A stretch of DNA of 64,000 nucleotides, from NCBI GenBank assembly GCA_032158295.1, contig CM063256.1, positions 18,893,288 to 18,957,287 on the forward strand, written 5' to 3'. Origin of the DNA: Pycnopodia helianthoides. Lineage: Eukaryota; Echinodermata; Asteroidea; Forcipulatida; Asteriidae. Below are positions 46,991-58,068 of the stretch, one piece after another (the first letter of the stretch is position 1; the number at the start of each line of letters is the position of its first letter). Under the pieces are notes generated by a model. It saw only the letters and a program-made list of their open reading frames with translations. It did not search any database and was not told where the DNA came from. The translations under genes and the position numbers were made by a program.

Positions 46991-47830
46991 AATCCCTCCC
47001 AATTCTTTGCAATTGAATTCCAACAGGTACATATTGCGCATGGGTTACTCCCGAGTTCATCATCATGGAGGGTATTTCTCATAAAATTAAAATGAACACA
47101 ATAGTTTTGAAGGCCGTTTCCTGGCGTCAATTGCTCATACTGATTAATTGCTATTCATTAGTTTTCGACAGTGTCATCATGATGAAAGAAAAATATTTTG
47201 TTAAAAATGAGCGTGGTTATGGTTAGAGCTTCAGAATTTATCATCATTAGCGTAACATTTGTACAATTCAATTTTTAACTGTGAAGGGCGAAAATTAAAA
47301 ATTGATCTTTATAAACGATTGCCACTGTCTCAATCAACGCGTACCAATGACAAATTAGTTTTATTTTGATGTTACTTTTTTCCCCTCTCCAAACACAAGC
47401 TGGTGAGCGTTTCCTCCTACTCTATGTAACGGTGTATTGCTTTGGGCGGCTGGGCGGTCCAGTGGTTGAAAGGCTAACAATACCTACATGGCAGGGTTAC
47501 GTGGATACAAGATGCCGATTATACAAATTGTGACAATGCAAAGGTAGAACAGTTGTAAGGTGCTTAAGCCCATGTTCAAAGTTGACTTTCTCTGCAGCTA
47601 TTACATTCAACATTAAATGGCTTCGAATCACAGTGACGATCGGGACCTAACCACAATGCTTGAGACTTTTTTATATGGAGGATCTAGTCCTCGGAGGTGA
47701 CGTTCAGCAGATCATAGAATGGCCGATTGCCAAGAAGAGGCAACATGTAAATCCTTATTAATTATATTTTTTTATGAGGCAAATCATTCTAAACTGTAAA
47801 ATGTTCAGTCCAAAACAAAAAAAAACTCAA
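46991..47830. other. Non-coding stretch with an exon fragment at 47674-47732
   Basis: Apart from the fragment listed separately, it holds a weak tRNA-like phrase (GGTCCAGTGGTTGAAAGGC) near 47457. Nothing else is supported. Confidence 0.35.
47674..47732 (+). pseudogene. Fragment of the last visible exon of the 72-1871 gene
   Basis: It encodes YMEDLVLGGDVQQIIEW, against YMEDLVLGGDVHRIREW at about 95-180 on the minus strand. Nucleotides ATGGAGGATCTAGTCCTCGG are identical. It lacks flanking exon sequence, so it is a translocated fragment. Confidence 0.7.
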
Positions 47831-48009
47831 TGTAAATTATAAATAAAATAAAAATATATTTTGTTCAAGGCAATTACTCTTACACTTACAACGCAAACAA
47901 AACAAACAAAAAAAGAAGAGAGAGAAAAACAAGACAATGTTGTTCCTCTTTGCTCTCACTGAATCTAAAGAAAGGGTCATTATTTGGTAATGAGCCCCCC
48001 GAAAAAAAC

Positions 48010-48417
<408 letters not shown>

Positions 48418-48429
48418 ATGTGACATTTC

Positions 48430-48720
48430 ACTCCAAAAGCTTCCTCGTTGTAAAGATGGTAACGGTAAGTAAATATCCTGCGAAATTATTTGGTGTGAAC
48501 TGCCCCCGTTGATTAGAAATCAATAAAAGCATTTGAATCTGCAAGAACCGTTTCTCATATTTCTGAGAAATGGTATCAGTTCGCGAATACTGCGGACAGA
48601 GATGAAGTTCCTACCCGCTGTCACTTCGGTATTAAAGGTGGACATTCTTGTGAAACTACCGTGACAGTTCTTGGCTGTTTTTCTCAGCAACACACATTTG
48701 ACCTTTAGTTGTATATTCCT
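48430..48720 (+). repeat. 290-bp direct repeat, copy 1
   Basis: AAAAGCTTCCTCGTTG to GACAGTTCTTGGCTG recurs at 56010-56300 with few differences. The start reads KLPRCKDGNG followed by GGTAAGTAAATA, a donor-like site, in both copies. Its nature is unknown: an exon-intron duplicate or a transposon part. Confidence 0.7.
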
Positions 48721-48749
48721 TAATAATTTTACTGAAGCACCATATTGAG

Positions 48750-49620
48750 AAAAAAACAGACCTCAACTTAAAAATTTCAATTTTAAAAGAATTCATTTGA
48801 ATGAATTCAAATCCATATTCGAAATACAAGTACAAAAACATGGACATTTATATTATTGTCGATATTATTATTATTTTCTCTTATTAGGCTGTGATGCATA
48901 ATAATACTTATTTTAACATGGTGTTACCGCAAACCTTTCTTGGTTACACTCCCGCCATGCAAAGCTTCAAATCCTACTTTATAATACAAAAGATGAAAAC
49001 AAAAAACAGGTGATGCCTAATCTGGCCGTACCTCCCAATGAACATCAGTCTGGGTACTCGACTTCAGCCTGTCTCAATATTCAAAGGGAGTTATTTACCT
49101 TACTCGCATTTTTATATTACTATTATCATTATTATGATTACTACTGCTTTTATTAATATGTTTCAATTTTATTGAGGTATATCTTGTTTGTTGCAACAAA
49201 AAAACAAAAACAACGATGCTGCTTGAAAATGTAAATATTTCATTTTATCGCATAAGCGATAAAATACACTATTCGCCGCAGAAGACCCCCGCAGTGTACC
49301 AAAGCCGTGCTGCAATACACGGTGCTGACAATTTATACATTGGCGTCCTCTGCTGCATGGTTGTTAGCCAATAATTTTTGTTAGATTTGCCTTTGTGTTG
49401 TCCCTTTTGGTGGTTTGGACGTAAGCCATAAAGGTCACCTAACTTTTTCCCGGAGTAGTAAAGGCTGACCTTTATGCAAAGTGTGTGTGGTCAAGTTGAC
49501 CTTTATTTTAGGTTGCGTAACAAAAGCATGGTACATCTGAGAAGTGGGAAAGCTAATCACTTCGGCTCAGCTTTCACTGAGAGTAACATTTACTTCGAAA
49601 TTTTCACACGATCAGCTGTA
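48750..49620. other. Non-coding stretch
   Basis: Only a short palindrome (TTTTATCGC / GCGATAAAA, about 49243-49264) and A/T-rich sequence. No exon is supported. Confidence 0.35.
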
Positions 49621-50960
49621 AATCTTTAATCATAAATACCTTGGAGAGTTTATCCATTCTGATTTGTGGAGAGCATGTCACATGGCCGTGTTTAAACGGA
49701 TGTTATAACACCCCTTCCTTTGATTCTATTTGTTGATTGGCCGAGAGCGTGTCAAATGGTGTTGTGTATTTTTACTCTCGTACATGTTCACCGACCAAAC
49801 GAACTATTCAACGAACTAGTCAACGATAGCCCATCAACCGATGTACTGGTGCATTGATACCCTGGTACCCTGACTACATTGACTACCATTGATTTGACAG
49901 CTGCTTGACAACCTCGAACCCGGTGTAATGAACAAAATATGTGCATTTGAAATACGGTTTAGAAAACGAACGTAACAGCAGTAGTCTGGTACCCTCTTAT
50001 TTTGTCAAAACTCGGTATTTCAACGTAAGAGTTTACAGTTCTTGTTTGACGATTGATTGCCACGTACGTAAGTGTGAATTAATGTTATTAAAGCATGCAG
50101 ATAGAATCAAAGGAAGAGGTGTTATAAAGTAAATATTGACTGCCTTGTCTCGTGGCGTAGTAAAACTAGTCATTCTCGGTGATCCCCGGAGCCGCCTATC
50201 TTCCCTCGGCGAAGCAGTGAATATTTGTATATTCATAAATACCTCGTAGAGTTTATCATTCTGATTGGTGGAGAGCATTTCACGCGGGGGTGTTTAAACA
50301 GATAATAATAACAACACAGTATTTCTATAGCGCATTACACATAAGTCTCGATGCGCTTTACAGCAATTAATACAAACAATAAGCAATTAAACAAACAAGG
50401 TAACTATACCTCATACATATTCATGACCGAGAGTTGAATTCTCACTGGTCCATTCAACATCACGTGCCAGATGCTATAAATATTTGCTGTTCACCGAACG
50501 CGCACGCGAGTATTCACGCACAATGTTTACAATCGTGGAACTGTTCACCGGGTGTTGTACGCATGCGCGAACATCGCGCGCCCTAGCGACATTCAACACA
50601 TGAAAAACTTATCCTGGATGCAATTTATTTTTACAGGTCTCATTTCCCCTTGCTCCTAATATTGTACTTGTAACTGAATATGTATGAAGTATAGTAAAAC
50701 GAATATAACATGGTTTATTTCGGTTTAACAGTCGATATTAGCTCCCTCGGTATTGGAAGCTGACAAACAATAGTTCCCTCGGCTTCGCCTCGGGAACTAG
50801 TTTGTCAACTTCCAATACATCGGGGAGCCAATATCGACTGTTCACCCTCAAACCATGTTATATTTGTATGTTATTAAACACCTTAAAGAGTTTATGCACA
50901 CTGATTGGTCAAAGACTGTTCACGTGGGGGTGTGTTAACATGTGATATAAAGACCGGAGA
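49620..50960. repeat. Cluster of a dispersed 80-bp motif, three copies
   Basis: The motif AGAGTTTAT, then TCTGATT-GTGGAGAGC, then CACGNGGGGGTGTTTAAA appears at about 49630-49710, 50231-50308 and 50875-50950. An L2-like AGCGC fragment is at 50303-50405. It is probably a nest of related non-autonomous elements. Confidence 0.45.
50700..50868. mobile_element. Palindromic element (MITE family I)
   Basis: ATATAACATGGTTT with TCGATATTAGCTCCC and GTATTGGAAG on the left pair with CTTCCAATAC, GGGAGCCAATATCGA and AAACCATGTTATAT on the right. The centre is CTCGGCTTCGCCTCGGG. Confidence 0.65.
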
Positions 50961-51270
50961 AGTAAACTAGTGAATAAATGGCCCCTTATAACAAGCACAT
51001 TGTTGTGTAAAATCCTATGCACTATGTGCTTGTTGCGCGGCATACTACTGGTATCAAATCAACTCATTTTTTCGTGCGTTATTTATTTTTTTTAATTTTT
51101 TTTGAGCAGGACAGATGGTGCCTTGTGCGGAAACATACCACGCGTAGGCGTGAACGCGCAGACAATGTATCAATTTAGGGTAACCGATACGCGCATGAAA
51201 CCTACATAAAATGAAAAATCACAAATTCTGACGATGTTTACAGTTTTTTCGTTATAAGGCATTTATTAAT

Positions 51271-52154
51271 GGGAATAACAGTGCGATGAGCCGGTCTTCA
51301 CTGCGTGGTAATGACCTTGGTTGGTGGCTGGCCGCTGTTAATGGACCTCGGCTCTGTCCATTAACAGTGGCCAGCCACAAGCCTGGTCATTACCACGCAG
51401 TGAAGACTAGACTTGATTCAAGTCCTGTTCTCGTGTGATAGGTCCCTAAGCATATCCCGCCAACTAGCAACCAACCCGTATCGTAGTGCACGGTCGCCGT
51501 CAAAAATGTGGTCCCGAGAATGGGACTTGGCGAGGTCGTTTCTTACTCTGCACGTTGTATCGAGAAATCTACCGATGGGTATGTACAACCAATGGAGGTG
51601 GAAGCGCTATAATATTCATTATACTCTGTGACATCACAGTGCAAGACACTGTAATCGCAGCGTCTAAAGGTGGCGACACGTGGGGGCGGGCAAACTAATC
51701 AGCAGGCAAGGGGGTGTCGGTATTATAAGTCGTTGAATTGCACTTCCCAAAATTCAAGTTTTGCAAACAAAACCGACCCCGAATGTATGTTACAACGTAT
51801 TACTTTAAATTCAAGTGAACATTTAGTCGTGCTTTCTTTTTATAATAATTGGTTATTCAAAAATGTATTTCAATCCTCAAGTACTTCACCCCCACAAGCA
51901 ACAAGTGAACGAGCCTTCTTGTTGAATGCGTTTGATCGGACAACACGTATCACGCAGCAATGTTTACAATATTCATAAGTGAATACATGTACATATCAGG
52001 CAACTGTGGCATCGTCAAGTCCCTGTCCTGCGTGCGGAACAGGTTGTGGAATGCAGAGCATCACAAAACAATAGTTTTCTGGGGATGGCACGGGAACGGG
52101 ACCGGGACTTGAGTCAAGTCTAAGTGAAGACCGGCTCATCGCACTGTTATTCCC
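51271..52154 (+). mobile_element. Hairpin-bearing inverted-repeat element (family F), copy 1, 884 bp
   Basis: Perfect 32-bp terminal inverted repeats begin GGGAATAACAGTGCGATGAG. Inside the left end is a large imperfect palindrome (about 51295-51410; TCACTGCGTGGTAATGACC and GGTCATTACCACGCAGTGA arms of about 52 nt). The right half is unique non-coding sequence. Copy 2 at 57060-57861 has the same layout and orientation. It encodes nothing recognisable. Confidence 0.85.
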
Positions 52155-52174
52155 TAAATAATGCACGGCTAGAA

Positions 52175-52220
52175 GTGTTTAAACCATAGAGCAATATATA
52201 TAGCTCTATGGTTTAAACAC
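52175..52220. repeat. Perfect 18-bp-arm hairpin
   Basis: GTGTTTAAACCATAGAGC, 10-nt loop AATATATATA, then GCTCTATGGTTTAAACAC. A degraded form (AGCTCTATGGTATAAAC) lies at about 56885. Confidence 0.85.
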
Positions 52221-52389
52221 ACCTGTGGCGCGCAAGGTTAAACGCAATCAACACATAGCCTACAGGTATTCAATTTAAAAACATGTTAGTGTTATGACGC
52301 GCGCGTACGCACAACTGTTGAGCGTGGCATGTATATCCTTCGCGAAACAGGGCTCGAGGACCTGACACGGTAGGGCTTTCACACGTCGA

Positions 52390-53382
52390 CCGTTTTCGGA
52401 TGGCAGCGCCGCGAGCAGAATTAACCATCAACCTGCCGCCAATGTGGTAGAAGGTGAGATTTCCCGCTTGTTAACGGCCACTTTGGCGCCCAATACTCAT
52501 AATACATATCAGATTGGCTGGCGTGCTTTTTGCCAATTTAAAACAACTGAGCGGCGCATACAAGTTTGTTTCCCAGCGTCGGTGCAGGACGTTCGTGAGT
52601 TCGTGGCCTCGTTGTCACAACATTATTTGGCACCTGCAGTTACCATTGCCACTGTTTCTGGGGTGGGCTATGTACACCAGTTGCGTAATTGGCCGGATCC
52701 TGCCAGAGATTTTCTGGTGTCTAAATTACTGAAGGGTTGTCGGAGGGTTTATGGGGCAGCAGATCAACGTTTGTCACTATTACGTTGCCTTTGTTGTAAA
52801 TTTTATTGCAGGCCCTCCCTCATAATTGCTCCTCATCTTTTGAAGCTTTACTTTTCAAGGCGGTTATGTTAAGTGCAATTTTGGGTTGTATGCGCATCGG
52901 CGAATTTGCTGCGGCCTCTCGTACCCGCTACAGCGATCGCTGCTCATTTTTCTGATATTTATTTTTATGATGTGGTCAAGGCGTCCGCTTCCGTGCTTAT
53001 CTCTTTCCGTTACACTAAGACCAACAAGTACGGTATTCCTCAGCAGATTCGTATTGTGTGTTACGGTGAGAAGCCCTGTAAAGCGTTATCGGGATTTGCG
53101 GCAATTCGACCGTTGTCATATGGTGTTTTTTCTGCATGCCATTTTAATGGTGACTCCCTTACGCAATTTCAATTTAAAATCATGCTTCGGAGGCTACTAC
53201 TATTTTTCGGTTTGGTTGGGGCAAATTATACGGCACATTCTTTTCGTATTGGGGCGGCTACCATGCTGCGGCAGCTGCATGGTGTCCCTCGGGCGGACAA
53301 TCAATCCATGGGTCGACGGCGGTCTGATGCCGTTAACAGTTATATCCACCCTGCGGCAATGTGCCATTTTCCGGTTGTGTAA
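52390..53382 (+). pseudogene. Degraded RNase H tail plus tyrosine recombinase, Ngaro/DIRS-like copy 3
   Basis: RFRMAAPRAEL at 52393 and on resembles the end of the RNase H ORF of the 26-kb element. Then come the recombinase N-terminus (EISRLLTATLAPNTHNTYQ, 52456 and on), GCMRIGEFAAASRTRYSD (catalytic Arg), RYTKTNKYG (Lys), TAHSFRIGAAT (HxxR) and SMGRRRSDAVNSYI (Trp changed to Arg, Tyr kept). At least two frameshifts, near 52780 and 52950. No hydrolase follows and no reverse transcriptase precedes. Confidence 0.75.
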
Positions 53383-54188
53383 TCGACGATAGACAATTGT
53401 CTGGCCTGCTTGTTTTATTTACACCATTACCATGTGTTTCGAAAGGTTGTGTTTTTTTTTTCTTTTCTTTTTTTAACAACTCTTTTAAACTATTGTCTTG
53501 CTTGTTTTGTGATGTGTATTTTATGGTCTGGTCGTGGTAGGGATATTTTCATGTGGTGATTCTTTTGTTTTTTGCCTTTCCGTCTTTTGTTGTGTTTTCT
53601 GTCCGTCTTTTGTTGGGTTGTCTGTCCGTCTCTTTTATTGACGTCTGTCTGTGCTTTGTGGGGTTATTTGTAGGTATGAACTGTACCTGTGGGGTGTTTG
53701 ACCTTGTGGGGTTAACCCTACAATGATTTTAACAGGAAACAAATTAAAGACAAGGGACAGGAGAGAGCATATTATAAGGAAAGCCCACAATGGCGCTTCA
53801 CTAGACACGGATGTCTGTCTGTCTGTCTTTCGTTAGCTTGTTTTGTCTTGGTTTTTTTTTTTTTTTTTTTTTTTCGCGCGTTTGCTTGTTTGTTTGTTGT
53901 GCATTTTGCTTGCTTGTTTGTTTGATTGTTTGATTGTTTTTTTTATGAGGTGTTGGGTTGAGTTAAAGTGCTTCATCCACCCTACACCGTCCCTCTTAAG
54001 TTAAGGGGAAAAACATTAATCTTTAACTTATTGCCGGTAGATAATAATTTATGTACTAGCCATGGACCACTCCAAGTTTAACCGTATACGGCTTTCATCC
54101 AATTTGCAATATTTAATACTGCAACACATTCTTATAAGGTTGACCAAACTAATTAAACACCCAGTAGCTACCAAAGCTAACTGCTAGA
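53383..54188. other. Non-coding T-rich stretch
   Basis: Long T/TG-rich low-complexity sequence (GTCTGTCTGTCTG near 53812, T run at 53852-53873, TTTGTTTGATTG near 53915). No gene is supported. Confidence 0.4.
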
Positions 54189-54910
54189 TATGGGTCATTC
54201 CATGTCAGACCAACGCACTTTTTTACCTCATGTCTTCTGATTTTGATAAAAATTGCTGTGCTTGCAATAATTTAAAGTATGACTCTGTTACACCACAACA
54301 GCCCTCAACATGAGAAATTCCCCAACCAAGAATAATTTTAGTAACAATTGAAACAGAACAGTCAGTTGTGTTAGTGGATTTCTAATGTAAAATCTATAAA
54401 TTTTCTAATTTATAACCTACCAACTGTACACAAATAGTCATAAAGTTGTAAATTTTAAAGAGCCCAAGTATTTCTTAATGGATTCTGATAGAGGAAGACA
54501 TGCTCTATCAAGTCATTTTAATTTCGTTGATTTTCGGAATGATACATTATTACAAAAATTGGGTCAAAGGTCATGATGACATATTAACGGTCACGGTGAC
54601 CTACTTTTCACAAAATTTATTTTTGACAAAAGAATTGAATTGAGCATGCAATTCTCATTATTTCAATACCAAATTTGCATATATTCGATAAAAATTGACA
54701 TGGTTTTGACATATTTGTACCAAAAGGGCGGTGTTTTACTCAAAAATGTTCATTTTTTGTGGTTTCTACCCTGACCACATGGTGGGTCGGATCGGGCTAA
54801 AAATTGGTGTGCATTCATTGCTCATTAGGACCTACAAGCACAGCAATTTTTATCAAAATCAGAAGACATGAGGTAAAAAAGTGCGTTGGTCTGACATGGA
54901 ATGACCCATA
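54189..54910. mobile_element. MITE family E with perfect 74-bp terminal repeats and TA duplication
   Basis: Starting after TA at 54189-54190, TGGGTCATTCCATGTCAGAC and the next 54 bases are exactly inverted at the right end, which is followed by TA at 54909-54910. The TA duplication points to the Tc1/mariner superfamily or a relative. The interior of about 570 bp is A/T-rich with no transposase. The perfect match shows recent mobility or conversion. Confidence 0.9.
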
Positions 54911-55495
54911 TACAACACATTAATTTTAAACAAACAAAAATAAACCGACTCGCTGCCAGTTGTCATGAAGCATCCTTCCACTCCTCAAGCCAAATAGGAC
55001 CAACTTTATAGCATACATGTATCAAATCTCCTCAAAAGTTGAAGCACACAACCCCATGTTGTGATAACTTGTCATAATTACACAATATTAATAACATGAC
55101 CCCCCCCCCGAAAAAAGTCTTTATAGCAATAAGCTATGGGTTTACAAATTATGATATCAGTTTGGCGCACGACGAATGTTCTCCTATTTGGTGTGGTGCA
55201 CCCTCGAGGATCATTTGTATTGAGTAACTAATGCAGAATACGGCGGCAGATTCTTTGGCCACCAATCTGCATACCCCGCAAAACCATTTAATATTTCAGC
55301 ATCTAAGAAGCATTTAGGATTAAGTCCTTTAAATAGACTAAGTGTTTTATCAGCTCTTTTGCTTTATAATAGGTAATGATTAAGTTCTTAGATCTTTGCT
55401 AATTATTTGCAGAACATGATATTAATTTATTTGAACCAACATGCAAACAGTTTCTTGTGATTCACCTTAACTTCTTGATGCGGAGTTTTTACATG
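54911..55495. other. Non-coding stretch
   Basis: Only a C run near 55102 and unremarkable AT-rich sequence; no exon or RNA seen. Confidence 0.35.
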
Positions 55496-55499
55496 TACA

Positions 55500-55660
55500 A
55501 GAATGATAAGGTACAAATGTCATTATGAGGGAAGCTCGTGGTTGGACGTTGAAAATGAATCATTGATTTGCTTCCCATCCTGTGTTGTCTGCAATATAGG
55601 TGTGACGAAATATTCATGATCTGCATACCAGCATTATCCGAGCCCCCCCCCCCCCTCCAC
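55500..55660. repeat. Dispersed repeat, copy 2 (partner at 18.8 kb)
   Basis: It has the same block order as 18825-18990 (GATAAGGTACAAATGTC, CTTCCCATCCTGTGTTGTC, TTATCCGAGCCCCC) and ends in a C run. Confidence 0.55.
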
Positions 55661-56009
55661 CCCCATTCTCGCTGGCCCGCAATGTTCGGCTGAAAAATCC
55701 CCGCCACGCTATAATTTAATTGTTGCCGCCAGCCTTTAAAAGTGTCCCGCTACGTTTAAATTGTTGTTTATTTTGAATGTTTTTCACCAATTGAAATTAA
55801 CGGATGCCCATCACTTCCGCCATTAAACAAAAACAAACGAGCTGGACCGTTTCTAGATATGAACGCAGTACTGCATGTACTGTGACTGGTATGACTGAAT
55901 TAGCTTATAAATTAGCAAAATGCCCAACTGGTGTTCATGGCATTCTTCTTAAGCAACAGTTACATACGAATTCGGTTGTGATTCTTAGTTTGTTAATGAC
56001 CTGCACAAT

Positions 56010-56300
56010 CAAAAAGCTTCCTCGTTGTAAAGATGGTAACGGTAAGTAAATATCATGATAAATTATTTCGTGTGAACTGCCCCCGTTGATTAGAAATCAA
56101 TAAAAGCATTTGAATCTGCATGAACCGTTTCTCATATTTCTGAGGGTTGGTATCAGTTCGCGAATACTGCGGACAGAGATGAAGTTCCTACCCGCTGTCA
56201 CTTCGGTATTAAAGGTGGACATTCTTGTGAAACTACCGTGACAGTTCTTGGCTGTTTTCTCAGCAACTAGACACGGTATTCAGCTACAACTTTCACCTTC
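56010..56300 (+). repeat. 290-bp direct repeat, copy 2
   Basis: It matches 48430-48720, including CTTCCTCGTTGTAAAGATGG, the donor-like GGTAAGTAAATATC and CTTCGGTATTAAAGGTGG. The upstream flanks differ. Confidence 0.7.
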
Positions 56301-57059
56301 GACCTTTAGTTGTATATTTCTTAATAATTTTACTGAAGCATCATATTGAGAAGAACAAAAAACCATGACCTCAACTTTATGATTCCACTTTTTAAATAAT
56401 TTATTTAAATGAGTTCAAATCCATATTCGAAATTCAAATAATTCAAATAGATTCTATGATGTTGTTACTTACGTCTTAGGAAAAATGCTGAGTCGAACTT
56501 AAGCCTTGTTTGGGAGGATTCAATGCTTCAAGATGTCAAGGGGAAAAAAAACGAAATCTGCTTCAAGGATACACAATATGCCGGCAAGAATGACGAACTC
56601 AAAAAAAAAAAGAACGTATACGCGCAAACACATGTTAAACATGACGCACATGACGCTCGCAGTTTGTACGCTCATTAGTAGATTGTGCGTTCTCATTTGC
56701 TGCATATTTGGTTCGATGACGCATAGAAAAGAACAAACGCTTTATCATGCAAATAGCCGTACAATTGCCGTACAAAATTTCAAGCTTTTGTATTGGTTTG
56801 TACATAAACATGGATGCGCCCACACGGCTTCAAAACCTTAGTGCGTGTATAACGGGGTGTTAGCGCTATAGTCAATATATATATAGCTCTATGGTATAAA
56901 CAGTTAATTATGTGTAAGAGATTAGGCACCACACACAAGTTGAACAGCCAAAGGATTGGCCCTTGAACGTGAGTAGAACATTTCGTAAAATAACGGCGAA
57001 AGAAAAATCACAAATTCTGAAGATTTTTACAGTTTTTTCGTTATAAGACATTTATTAAT
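56301..57059. other. Non-coding stretch and left flank of family F copy 2
   Basis: From about 57004 (GAAAAATCACAAATTCTGA) it matches the flank of copy 1 at about 51212. The 111-codon frame at 56506 has no recognisable domain and is not called. Confidence 0.4.
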
Positions 57060-57861
57060 GGGAATAACAGTGCGATGAGCCGGTCTTCACTGCGTGGTAA
57101 TGACCTTGGTTGGTGGCTGGCCGCTGTTAATGGACCTCGCATTCGGCTCGGTCTATTAACAGCGGCCAGCCACCAGCCAGGTCATTACCACGCAGTGAAG
57201 ACTAGACTTGATTCAAGTCCCGCTCTCGTGGGATATGTCCATAAGCATATCCCGCCAACTAGCAATCAACCCGTATAACAGTGCACGGTCGCCGTCAAAA
57301 ATGAGGTCCCGATAATGGGACTTGACGAGGTGTAATATTCATTATACTCTGTGACATCACGTGCAAGACACTGTAATCGCACGGGTCTAAAGGCGTAGAC
57401 ACGTGGGAGCGGGCAAACTAATCAGCAGCAAGGGGGTGTCGGTATTATAAGTCGTTGAATTGCACTTCCCAAAATTCAAATTTTGCAAAACCGACCCCAA
57501 TGTATGTTACAACGTATTACTTTAAATTCAAGTGAACATTTGTCGTGCTTTCTTTTTTTATAATAATTGGTTATTCAAAAATGTATTTCAATCCTCAAGT
57601 ACTTAACCCCCACAAATAACAAATGAACGAGCCTTCTTGTTGAATGTGTTTGATCGGACAACGCGTATCACGCAGCAATGTTTACAATATTCATAAGTGA
57701 ATACATGTACATATCAGGCAACTGTGGCATCGTCAAGTCCCTGTAACAGGTTGGGGAATGCAGAGCATCACAAAACAATAGTTTTCTGGGGATGGCACGG
57801 GATCGGGATCGGGACTTTAGTCAAGTCTAAGTGAAGACCAGCTCATCGAACTGTTATTCCC
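57060..57861 (+). mobile_element. Hairpin-bearing inverted-repeat element (family F), copy 2, 802 bp
   Basis: It has the same 32-bp ends as copy 1 with a few changes on the right, the same subterminal palindrome (about 57082-57205) and the same interior with small deletions. TAAT lies directly outside both ends, a possible 4-bp target duplication. Confidence 0.85.
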
Positions 57862-58068
57862 TAATTGTACGGCTACAATCCCGGCCATATCTCGTTGGGA
57901 CCCCCTGCCCCCTTTCACATTGTTGCACGGTATTCTGCGTTCCAGTCAACATTGAGCGGGGGGACGGGGACGGGGGAGGGGAATGTTTATTGTGAGACAG
58001 GGAATGGTTATTGTATGGTTATTGTAACGTTATAGGAACGGGTGGCCCAAGCATTTTGGCCGGGATTG

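Noticed and set aside
53390..53760. SGNH hydrolase after the third recombinase
   Set aside because: A lone CGDSFV phrase occurs near 53555 but no block II, III or V follows in any frame.
56506..56841. 111-residue plus-strand protein
   Set aside because: No domain, no splice context, and composition like surrounding non-coding DNA.
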